Notes under the pieces: model-generated
Seen by the model: the letters and a program-made list of their open reading frames with translations, nothing else
Database searches by the model: none
What the model was told of the DNA's origin: nothing
Position numbers and translations under genes: made by a program
Shown here: positions 1 through 10,100 of the stretch, piece after piece
Numbering within the stretch: the stretch's first letter is position 1
Layout: each line of letters begins with the position of its first letter
Assembly (NCBI GenBank): GCA_027625915.1
Contig: JANTQA010000057.1
Location: 2,108,001 to 2,172,000, forward strand
Length of the DNA stretch: 64,000 nt
Source: Anaeramoeba flamelloides
Lineage: Eukaryota > Metamonada > Anaeramoebidae
Direction of reading: 5' to 3'

Positions 1-179
1 TGGATTTATTTGTTATTTCAAGTTTTTAATAAAATAATTTTTTTTTTTTTTTTTTTTTGAAAGAGAAATGATTCACCTAAATTAAATCTTGTTTACCTTA
101 GGTTTTTTTTTTAATCTGTGAAATAAAATTTTATAATTTTCTGTTTATTTGTCAAATTAACAAAAAAAAAAAAACAGTT

Positions 180-730
180 ACCTTCCTATAATTCAAAAGA
201 AGTGGCTGAAATATTTGACCCCCCCTTCTTTCAAATTCTGGAAAAGCACCGTTAGGTTTTCTCGAGTTTTTTGTTTAATTTGTTAAGTGTTCTATGTTTT
301 TTTTATATTTTGAAATAAACTGAAAATTTATAAAAATTTCCTGTTTATTACAAAAAGTTAAAAAAACATAGAACACTTAACAAATTAAAAAGAAAACCCC
401 AAGAAAACTTAGGCACTCTACGACCCTCTACAGTATTTGGTGAAGCCTTACTTTAGATTTTTTATTTAATTATTTTTTTTTTTTGATTAGATAGGTAATA
501 GTCTTTCAAAATAAAAAAAAAGATTTTTATAAAAAATCGCTACTATGATTACTTGAGTATTCTGTTTATTTGAAAAATAAATAGATATTAGAGATGAATT
601 GAAAACCCCAAGTAAACCACTTTTAATTTTTTTCCCGAATTTTAAGGAATCGAGTAAAACGTTGATTTGATTTTTCTCTGTTCCTTTGAATTGATAAAAA
701 CATAGGCACTCTAAGGCACTTTATGAAGTT
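180..730. repeat. Compound palindromic repeat, family shared with 21.3-22.1 kb
   Basis: A palindrome of about 75 bp per arm spans 251-412: the left arm reads toward GTTAAGTGTTCTATG and the right arm carries CATAGAACACTTAAC. Around it lie pieces ending in AATTCTGGAAAAGCACC and ACTTAGGCACTCTA, and a further unit at 625-720 with the GGCACTCTAAGGCACT motif. The same pieces, in the same style, recur at 21330-22090. There is no coding capacity. It is probably a decayed hairpin transposon family. Confidence 0.65.
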
Positions 731-755
731 TTAAATTTTTATTTAGATTTTTTAT

Positions 756-960
756 TACAGTCTGTTCCACTTTTCAGACACAAACGTTGAACGAATCTTC
801 TGGCACAAAAAAATCTCAAATTGAGGCACATATTTTTTGTAATTTTTTTTTTTATTTACCATTAATTTTACTAGAATCTGAATTTTGTGCCTTAATTTGA
901 GATTTTTATTGTGCCTAAAATTTCTTTGCAGTTTGTTCCTTAAAATTAGAACTGACTGTA
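756..960. mobile_element. TA-flanked hairpin MITE (CAGTC family), copy 1
   Basis: The element runs from TA-CAGTC to GACTG-TA and is a near-perfect inverted repeat of itself, about 205 bp, with no open frame. Internal landmarks are a 'ggcacaaa' string on the left and 'tttgtgcc' on the right, around a central region with 'ctagaatct'. This is the most diverged of six copies in the window. The TA flank and CAGT-type terminus are those of Tc1/mariner-type non-autonomous elements; that assignment is inferred. Confidence 0.8.
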
Positions 961-2155
961 TAGCTATGATGTATGTAATATTCTAACTCGTATGATAGTT
1001 TTTCTTTAAAAAATCAAAAGAAAAAAATAACATTTTTAGACAAAAACAAGAAAAAGAGAAAGAAAAGAAAAAAAATGAAAGAGGGTACAAAAGTAATAAA
1101 AAAAAACGAAAAACTTCATTTAATAGTATTATTTTGCACCCAATGTATTGGATTGGTGACCCTTTCCTTTTATGTCAAATTCATTTGGATTACCAAGATT
1201 ATTTGTTTGAATAAGGAGATATAAATACTTAACCAACTATAGATCAAATGAAAAATATCACTTTATTTAGTGTTAATTTTGAAATTATAGATGTTCTTTT
1301 TCTGAAATCCACCCTTAAAAATTTGGAAACACCGAAAATTAATAATATGTAAAATAAAACCCAATTCATTATTTTTTTCCAAGTGGAATATAAAAAAATT
1401 TTTTAAGATATCATTGTATAAATGTTTTTATAAGTAATCATTATTATCTACATAAAAAAAATATCAAAGGAAAAAATGAAAATGGATATGTTCACAATGA
1501 TGATGTAATCACAAAAAAAATTTATTGATAAATTTGTTCAAATTTCACCAAAAATTGTTGATCGAAACACTGATAAGATTCCATCAACTGATTATATGCG
1601 AATTTTCTATATTTAACAAAATAAAAAGCAAAATTTGACCAAACATCTGAAATAGAAACCCATATCTACGTAAAAAACTAGTAACTGGGAAAAAGGAATG
1701 AAAACAAAACAAAAATCATTAAAAATGAAATAGTTTGTAAAATCAAAAATCTTTCAAAATTGGATGTAGAAGAAGAGTTTTTTTATTCTTTTAAATATTT
1801 AAATTGTACCCAAATATTTAAAATTCAGCTTATATTTTGCGAATTTTTTAAGAATAAGAATGGGTTATTATAAAAATTTCTTTGAATGTTTTTGCTATTT
1901 TCTTTTTTTTTTTCATTCTTTTATTATTTTATTATTATTTTATTATTATTTTTTTTTATAATTAGAAGTTTCCAAAATCTATTTTTTATAAAATAAATTT
2001 GTAAAATATCATCCCAGTCGCATAAAAATACTTAAATATCCGACTCTACATATCCTAAAATAAGAACATTTCTTTTACTTTTGTTATAAAAGCCCAGTTC
2101 AATTTGTTCAAGATCTGATCAGATTAAATTAATTCGGTTGACATCCAATCATGCG

Positions 2156-2188
2156 CAATTCTACCAATTCTACCAATTCTACCAATTC
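2156..2188. repeat. Short tandem repeat, 10 bp unit
   Basis: The unit ATTCTACCAA is repeated about three times, just before a C6-A28 homopolymer pair at 2214-2248. No function is suggested. Confidence 0.8.
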
Positions 2189-2533
2189 TTATAATGATAT
2201 TATATTACTTTTACCCCCCAAAAAAAAAAAAAAAAAAAAAAAAAAAAACAAAAAAATGTAAAAAATAAAAAGGAGTGGAACTTTTATAACTTAAAAAGGT
2301 AAATTTGGTTGGTTAAAAAGTATAATAATAAAAATAATATTATTAAAAATAGTTTTTTTTTGTTAATAAATAAAAAAATCATATTATAATTCTCATTCAG
2401 AATTGTTCAAGTAATAACTTAATTTTCTATCAAAATATTATTTTCGTTTTACATATTAATTACAATAAAATTTCGAAAAAACTGGTTTTATTTTATGATA
2501 ATATTATAATATTATAAATTAATGAAATTTTTT

Positions 2534-3284
2534 TACAGTCAGTTCCACTTTTAAGACATAAAATCAATCTATATTTAAGGTTTACAATCCCCGAAATTGT
2601 AAAAAAGATTATCTTGTGTTGGTTATAGCAATTTGTTAATTTGGTTCTTGGCTGATCGATCTTGGATTTGGTATGAGTTTTAAAAGTGGTTCAAAATGGC
2701 AATTTTTGATAATTTATTGTTTTTTTCCGAAATACGAATTGAAGAGTGTAAGATTAATTTATTGGAACTTAAGTTATAATAAAATGTGGTTTGTGGCTTG
2801 TTGATTGAAATTTTTAATTAGGTTTGATTTTATTTGGTGCTTTTAAAAAACAATTTTTTTTCATCAAATTAATTTAAACAAAATTAAATAAATATTCTAA
2901 TACAACCTAAAAATTTAAATTTATTATAACTTAAGTTCCAATCAATTAATCTTACACTCTTCAATTCGTATTTCGGAAAAAAACAATAAATTATCAAAAA
3001 TTGCCATTTTGAACCACTTTTAAAACTCATACCAAATCCAAGATCGATCAGCCAAGAACCAAATTAACAAATCAAATACACCCTACATAAGATAGCCTTC
3101 TTTCCAATTTCAGGGATTGTCAATCTTAAGGCACAAAAAAAAAATTCCAAATTAAGGCACAAAATTAAGATTCTAGTAAAATAATTTGTAAAAAAAAAAT
3201 TACAATAAATATACTTTAATTTGAGATTTTTTTGTGCCTTAGATTTCGTTGAAAGTTTGTACCTTAAAAGTGGAACTGACTGTA
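2534..3284. mobile_element. CAGTC-family MITE interrupted by another element (copy 2)
   Basis: The left end TA-CAGTCAGTTCC begins at 2534 and the right end GGAACTGACTG-TA stops at 3284, the same termini as the five intact copies. Instead of about 200 bp the copy is 751 bp long, because a separate palindromic element (2575-3129) lies inside its left arm. The internal right half with 'ctagtaaaataattt', 'ttaatttgagattt' and 'tttgtgcctta' is present from about 3126 onward. The left arm outside the insertion is more diverged than in other copies. Confidence 0.85.
2575..3129. mobile_element. TTAA-flanked palindromic element nested in a MITE
   Basis: A TTAA at 2575-2578 and another at 3126-3129 bracket a 547 bp segment whose ends read GGTTTACAATCCC and, on the reverse strand, GATTGACAATCCC. 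The two halves are long inverted repeats: 'ggttcttggctgatcgatc' (near 2642) mirrors 'gatcgatcagccaagaacc' (near 3042), and 'cgaaatacgaattgaagag' mirrors 'ctcttcaattcgtatttcg'. There is no coding capacity. TTAA target duplication is the signature of piggyBac-type transposition, so this looks like a palindromic piggyBac-type MITE (inferred). Confidence 0.75.
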
Positions 3285-5830
3285 AAGGGAAAAAAAAAAT
3301 AATAATAATTTTTATTCCAATTGAAAATAGGTGAAAAAAATAAACCGAAAAACATCAATGTCTAGGAAAAAATCAAAAATATAAAACAATAATTTCAATT
3401 TTAATAGATCAAAAAAATATTATTTCCTTTCAAAATCTATTCAAAAATTTCGAATATATCTAATCTATCCAAAAAAGAAGGTCATATTTCGATAGAAAAT
3501 GGTTTATATTATCCATTTACTCATTTATCAACTGTAAAGGGGGATATTCTTAATTAAATCTAAACTTTCACCAAAACTATCCTTTTATTTTGATCAAGAT
3601 GTTTATCCTTTATTTACATTTGTTGTAAAACATTTTTTTTTTTTTTTTTAATTTTGTTCTATTATAAATATCCACTAAGCAACAAATAGTAATTCAGGTT
3701 GTTATTAATTGGTTTGAAATTTATTAAATTTTGCTTAATTATTATTACTTTGGTAGGAATAAATGACTTGATTGAAAAAATAATTGGATAAACTTAACTT
3801 CTTAGATATATTTCGAAGTACACTATAAGAAGTGTTTTGAAGTAGGATAAATGAAAAAAATCAAAAAAAAACCTCTAAATAGGATTGTTTTGCCAAAAAA
3901 ATTTATTTTAATTACAGTTAAAAGTAATTATCTAACTTAGGTAATGTACAATGATTAAATTGGTTATTTATATTCAGAGTACATTAGAAATGTAAACCCA
4001 TAAACGGAATTAAAGAATTATAAAACTAATTATCAAAAATCTTTTTTTTACACAATTAGGAATAATTAAATTAGTAATCCATTAAAAATAAAAATTTGAT
4101 TCTTTTAATATCACTACAAGGAAAATTTTTTCAAAAAAAATCTCTAAATTTTGTATTTTTGAAATACATACAAATAATAAACATTATTATACATAACAAT
4201 TTTCAATGAGGTTTACAACTTTAATAGACATTAATATGAATTGATAAAAAAAATGAATTTTTTCAGTAATATTTTTTTCATTTTTAATTGTAAAATTTTT
4301 GAATTTTTTAATTGACTTAGTAGAGAGATAATTTTCAAGTATTTTTTTAATAGTCTAAAAGGAAATATATTTTTCAATTTTAAAATAGCACAAAATATTT
4401 CGATCAAAAGATATCGCTAAATTCAATTGAAAATCTGATTTTTTATCTGTTTTTGGAATATTTTTTATCATTTTATTTTTTTCCATGTTTGAGTTTTTAT
4501 ATACGTTCCCGGTTGTTTTCTGCAAATTACTTTAACATTTATTCGTTTTTCAATCTTAATGTTCAATCAAAAATTAATTCATTTCAACTTTTTCCAATAA
4601 AAAAATACTCTGAAAATAGGTGTTTTTTTCAAAAGTCGGTATTTTTGAAAAGGGGGGTATTCAGATTTTCATGGGTTTAAAAGCTATCCTGTTTTTATTA
4701 CATAAAATTATGATAACTTTGAAAAAATAATTTCTAAAAGAAGTATAACTGAAATCCAATGTATAGTTTTGACTAATTTTAATTTTAGGTATTTAAATTT
4801 TCCTTGTAGTGATGTATCTTTTCAAAAAAATTTTTAATTTGATTTATCTTCATAACTGTTCTTTAATCTGAGAAATCATTTTTTTTATAAATATATCAAA
4901 AAAAGTAAACCATAATAAATATTATTAAAAAATAAATGGATAAAAATTTTTTTCACATTTTTGTTTAAATATGCTAGACTAAAAAATATATCTACAATCA
5001 TACAATCTGTATCACTTTGAAGCCCCATATTTAAAACTGAATTCAGGATATAAAAAATGTTTCTTTTCAACACAATTCTTGAATATAAGACACATTTTTT
5101 TTTTTTTTTAGATTATTACTTGAGTTGAAAAATAAAAAAAAAGGGTGTATTAATATGGATCATTTTTTTTTTTATATCTAGATATTATTTTAATGTCTGG
5201 CCTTAGTGTGATTATTTTGTACCTTATGTTTGATCTTATACTGTGAAAAAAAAAAGTCCTATGACTATAATAAATACTTTTATTTTTATGAAATAAAATC
5301 TAAATAAACATTGTTTCTCATTATCACACATACATGTTAGTGCTTATTAATTTTCAAAAACTCTTTAATTTTGTGGGATTAATTATTATTCTGGATTTTT
5401 ATAAATTCATAAAAAATTCCTGTTCTCTTAATATTTTAAAAAAATCTTTATTTTTATTTTTTTGTTTACAGATGTCCAAAAAAAGTCTCAGGTTTTCGTA
5501 ATCTGTTATGTTTCAAAGAATATTCAATAAAAAGCAATAAAAAATCTGATAGTACTTTATAATAAAATAAAATTTATTGATTTTTAAAAGTCAGGATTAT
5601 TACTTTATTTTCAAACATTTTTAAGAATTGTATTTTTGAATTGATAAAGATTAGAGAGAATTGTAAATTGAAATTCAATACTTTGTATCTATCAAATCAT
5701 TTAAATAAATGTGATTGAAAAAAAGTACTAATATTTTATATTTTTCAGTAATATTCAATTTAATCAAATATGGTTGCAGTTAGGAAAAGTCCTTCGAAAT
5801 ACAAATCAATAATTGTATGAAAAAAAGTCT

Positions 5831-6391
5831 TTATAATTCTCCACACTCGCTAATTATTATAGGAACCTTAGGTTTGTTAATTTTACCTTCAACTGGGATG
5901 TTTTCAATTTTTCGAACAACTAGAAGGCCCTCAACTACACGACCAAAACAGACATGTAAGCCATCCAAGAATTCTGATTTTGCACAAGTAATGAAAAATT
6001 GACAGCCATTTGTATTTGTTCCCGTGTTTGCCATTGAAAGCAACCCAGAAGTGTTGTGCTTGTGTTTAAAGTTTTCGTCATCAAACTTTTCTCCATAGAT
6101 GCTAATCGAGCCCGTTCCTTCATTCGTAACAAAATCGCCTCCTTGGATCATAAAGCCTTTAATTACTCGATGGAAGCTACACCCTTTATAACCCACTGGT
6201 AAGCCATTTTTTTTATAAGATCCAATACAAAAGGCTCGAAAATTTTCAGTTGTTCGTGGACAATCGGCAAAAAGTTGAAAAACAATGCGCCCCGCTGGCT
6301 TTCCACCTATTGAAATGTCAAAAAACACTCTTGGTCCTTCTTCGGAATATGGTGTTACTTCCGTGTTTTTTTTTGGTTGTTCTAATGTCAT
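5831..6391 (-). CDS. PPIH: Cyclophilin H-type peptidyl-prolyl cis-trans isomerase
   Basis: This is a 186-residue, single-exon cyclophilin. It would catalyse cis-trans isomerisation of Xaa-Pro bonds; family member PPIH works in the U4/U6 snRNP of the spliceosome. The domain starts near residue 21 ([10 protein letters not shown]) and runs to the end. The catalytic pocket is visible: [14 protein letters not shown] (residues 74-87, catalytic Arg75, Phe80, Gln83), the LLSMAN segment (117-122), QFFIT (131-135) and His146. The [11 protein letters not shown] insert (60-70) and the ending [11 protein letters not shown] match cyclophilin H more closely than cyclophilin A. The Trp that normally precedes LDG (W121 in cyclophilin A) is Phe141 here. 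The length agrees with human PPIH (177) plus a short polar N-terminus. No targeting signal is seen, so cytosol or nucleus is expected. Family assignment is firm; the H subtype is likely. Confidence 0.93.
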   Translation of the reverse strand: MTLEQPKKNTEVTPYSEEGPRVFFDISIGGKPAGRIVFQLFADCPRTTENFRAFCIGSYKKNGLPVGYKGCSFHRVIKGFMIQGGDFVTNEGTGSISIYGEKFDDENFKHKHNTSGLLSMANTGTNTNGCQFFITCAKSEFLDGLHVCFGRVVEGLLVVRKIENIPVEGKINKPKVPIIISECGEL

Positions 6392-7569
6392 AAATAATAA
6401 GTGGTTTCAGAAAAAATGATTTTGATAAAATTCAATGTCCATCCCACTATTTTCTTGAATCGAAATATTACACAAAATATTTTTTCGTTTGATAATAACT
6501 TCAGGGTTACTTTTGTTAAAAAATTATTTTTCGAGTTGTCTTACTTAGGTTTTGGAAATTTAAATGAAAGATCATATACTTTTGGTAACTTCAAACAAAT
6601 CACTCCAGAAAATTTTTTAATTGATGTGTAAAATCGAGTACTTATTATGTTTGTGGGATGACAAATAATCCAAAAGTAGACTCTTTGATCTGAAGTTTTC
6701 AATAAATACTGTAGGTACAATTAACTATTTTTGTGTGAAGGTCAATTTTGAATCGGTTATTTTGTATTGATATTAAATATTGAACGTGTGTTTAAACATG
6801 AATTATTATATTTAAGGAACTAGTAAACTAAAAAAAATCGTTTATAAAATATGTACCAAATTCTAAAATTTTAGATCTTGAAATTAAAAAAAAAAAGTAA
6901 AAATGTGATAACAACAAATACAAACATACTTTTCGTGCCATTTTTAAATTAAATTTCTTGTTATAAAAAGATTGATCCATATCATTTTTCTCATTTTTGA
7001 AAAGTTCAAAATTTAACTTATTTCTAAATTTTCCAAAAAAAATAATTTTCATTGAAAGAAGAAAGAAATCTTAATATCTGCGAAGTGACCAAAGTACACT
7101 TTAAAAAAGAAATAACCGAGTTCTGGAATAACTTGGCATAGAAAAGCCACTTAAATTTTTAAAAAAATACAATAATTATTTTCAACTTAAAAAAAATATA
7201 ATTTATTGATTGAAAGGAAAGTACAAATCAATTTTTTCTTTTTATTTATAAAAAAAATTCATGTGAAAGACCATTAAATTAAGAATTCTCCCTAAACACC
7301 ATTTTTAAACCTGAAAAAAATCAAACTATAACACAAAAAAACACCTTTTTATTTGATTATTTTTAATTAATAATTAATAACTCAATATTATTCATTCATT
7401 GTGTTATTAATAACCTAAAGACTATAGGTATCAATAGACTTTAGTATTATTTCTCAATTTTCTAAATATTTTTGTATAAATAAAAAGTAATCCAATTAAA
7501 AATTTTAATAATAAAAAAATAATGGATATTATCAAATAACCAAGTTTTAAGTCCGAGTATTCGTACAAA

Positions 7570-7760
7570 AGCAAAAAATGGCCATTTTTTTTTCTTATTT
7601 TTAAATTAACTTTTTTGAAATATCCTAAAGTAATAGTTTTGAACCAAGTGTTTTGCTAGGTTTGAATAGTAATCATTTGTACATTTCAGGCAACCTTATG
7701 TTCATGGCAATTTTGATAAACGAGATTGAAAAAAATGACCTATAAATAGGGCATTTTTAT
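7570..7760. repeat. Dispersed hairpin repeat, copy 1 (partner at 16.9 kb)
   Basis: This begins with 'gcaaaaaatggccatt' and shares 'aattaacttttttgaaatat', 'ttaggtttgaa.agtaatcatttttacatttca.gcaac' style blocks (diverged) with 16893-17094. The start 'aaaaatggcc' is echoed in inverted form by 'aaatagggcatttt' at its end, so the unit was probably a hairpin. Confidence 0.55.
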
Positions 7761-9139
7761 ATTTTTATCATGATATAGGGCTTAAAAAATAAAAGTTCCT
7801 GGTTTATACTCTGAATATTTGAAAAAGAATATTATCTAATTCTTTAAATTTCAATAAATTTTAATGAATATTTTTGAATAAAAAAGATGATTAATTTTTT
7901 GAGATCTTCATGGATTCAAAATTTTGATTGATTTTTCTTATATTTTTAAAATAAGATTAATATTTCAAGTTATCTGTTAATTTAAATAATCAAAAAAAAA
8001 AAACTAAAAGTAAGATTTCATAAAAATAATGATTCTTTGTAAATTATTTTTTCTATTTTCCTAATCCAAAAATTCAAATAAAAAGGATCTGGATGTTTTA
8101 TTTAACATTTAATTGTAAAAAAATATTTATTTAAAAATGATGACTCATTTTTTCTGAAGTTGATAAACAATTTTTTTTATAGGGATTAATTACCGCTTGG
8201 GGAAAATAATTACCCAATTTCTGTTCTGAAAACAATAAACAATATTTAAAAGTCCTTTATACAACAATATTTCAACAAGTATTTTATTATTTTGGAAATG
8301 AGAAATAATATCCTTCTTATTTATATTTTTTTAAAATAATCTAAAAAAATTATAGATAAATAATTCTACAAATAAAAGTTTTATGAACAATTTTAAATTA
8401 TTTTTCCTTTTCAATATTTTCATATAACTAAAAATGTTTTTAACAATCATATAGGATTGAAGATGAATATAAGATATACCAAAAGAAGTTCTGAGAAAAA
8501 AATATTTTACGAAATGGTAGTAACAAACTTAATTTTTAAAAAAAGAATATTAATAATCTCAAATAAATGGAACTTTTAAAGAAAAAATTATTTTTGGCCA
8601 AAATCTTAGAATTTAAATAATTAATAATAAACTTTATAAGAATCAACATTAGAATAAAATTAGAATAGAGTATAAATAGGGAATTACATTTTTATCAAAA
8701 TATTTTTTACAAGAATTATGATCAAAAAAAAGATTTTTGAAAAGATAAACGATTGTATAAATTCCAAAAAATAAAAATGAATTGATTGAATTATTTTCTA
8801 TTAGAATACAAATTTAGAGGGTGATTTCGGATTTTTAATTAATTTTGATAATATTGAAGAATCATTTTTATAATGAAAAATTCAGGTTTGATCAAACTTT
8901 TTTGAATATATTTCAATCCCATATATTTTTATAATATTCCAATGATATTGATAAGGTAATTTGCATCACCCATGCTTCTTAAACATAAACAATTTAACAG
9001 TCAAAGGGACACAGTTGTAATAGGTGGATTACACGTGTTTAAAGGGTTTGAATGGATATTAGAAGAAAAAAATTATATTTTGGAAATTTTCAAAATTGAA
9101 ATCATTTTTTCACATTTTTGCAATTTTTTTGTTTTTTTT

Positions 9140-9720
9140 TTTCTATTTTTATTTGAAAAGTAATTAAGTTACAAAAATTTTTTTTATTCAAAGATCAACA
9201 GCCACTGAGTAAAAACATGTTATTCTAATGTTATTGAAACTGTAAAAATTATTGTTGAGAAATCATATTGATTTCTATTGTTTTTTTATTCAATCTTTGA
9301 TCCAGATATTTGATTAATAAATGTTAAATTTTTTTACTTCATTTTCATTTCTTTTTTCTAATAGAGACTACAAATCTCAACCTACTTCGTTTGGGTATTT
9401 GGTTTCTCGAAGAAAAGTATGTAAAATGAAGTAAAAATTGTTTCTTATTTATTATTCAAATACCACTAGAAGTTCAAAACGAACATTGTTGTTTTTCTCA
9501 ATGGGTAACTAAGAATTTGAGTTTTTCAATTTTTAAGAAAATCTATTGCAATAAATTTTCTAGTTTTATATCAGACATATATCAACAATTCTTTAATGTG
9601 CATTATTCTGCTTATTTATTATTTTTTTCTTCAAAGGTAAATTATATAAAATAATTGATATTTGAAAAAAATACTTTTTTTTGGATATCCCTTTTAACTG
9701 AAACAAAGTTTATTTGAAAC
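9140..9720 (-). repeat. Dispersed ~0.5 kb repeat (copy 1, minus orientation)
   Basis: Read on the minus strand this is similar along its length to 32925-33470 and 43460-43835. Shared landmarks include 'gaaaaacaacaatgttc', 'cttaaaaattgaaaaactc', 'gatttctcaacaat' and 'gaataacatgttttt/gaataacacttttttac'. It carries the CTGG..CCAG hairpin insert (9303-9467). No coding capacity. Confidence 0.7.
9303..9467. mobile_element. CTGG..CCAG hairpin MITE nested in the 9.1-9.7 kb repeat
   Basis: A roughly 165 bp inverted repeat whose arms pair 'aataaatgttaaa.tttttactt' with 'aagtaaaaattgtttcttattt'. It lies at the same place inside the host repeat as the copy at 33146-33309. The host repeat copy at 43.7 kb lacks it. 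Confidence 0.65.
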
Positions 9721-10100
9721 AAGAATTATTTTTTTCTTCCCCCCATGATCTTTTTTATAAGACAAATATAATTCTTCCAGGATAAAAAATTAAAAAAATC
9801 AAAAATTAAGATTATATACTTAAAGGCCTAGTCATTACTGTATAAAATAATCATTTCAAAATTAAAAAAAAAAAAAATGGGGAAAGATTCTGAAAAAGCA
9901 ATCAATTGTTCTAACGAAACAAGCATGTCTTAAATTGTTCTTGTGTTCAAATGCAATTATCAAATATAAAAAAATTAAAAAATCAAATTTACAATCTATG
10001 AAAGAGATTTAAAATTATATTTCATTCTGCTAGCAATTTTCAAATTACGTATTTGAATACTTGTCAAAAATTGGAAAATACATAAAATAAAAAAAAAAAA

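Larger units (their letters stand above)
1..5830. other. Gene-free, repeat-bearing region
   Basis: No open frame here has protein-like composition; the few short frames are Phe/Tyr/Ile/Lys-rich, as expected of A+T-rich noise. The stretch holds poly(A) and poly(T) tracts (for example A-run 2219-2248), the compound palindrome near 180-730, two hairpin elements and a nested element, listed separately. From about 3300 to 5830 I see only A+T-rich sequence with no clear structure. Confidence 0.7.
6392..10100. other. Intergenic region with repeat copies
   Basis: No convincing gene. A 76-codon frame at 6401-6631 starts 10 bp from the cyclophilin start, but its composition is that of A+T-rich noise. 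Repeats at 7570-7760 and 9140-9720 belong to families found elsewhere in the window. The rest, including 7760-9140, is featureless A+T-rich DNA. Confidence 0.6.

Noticed and set aside
6401..6631. 76-codon plus-strand frame starting 10 bp from the cyclophilin start
   Set aside because: It would overlap the cyclophilin promoter and leader, has noise-like Phe/Asn/Ile composition, and shows no domain.
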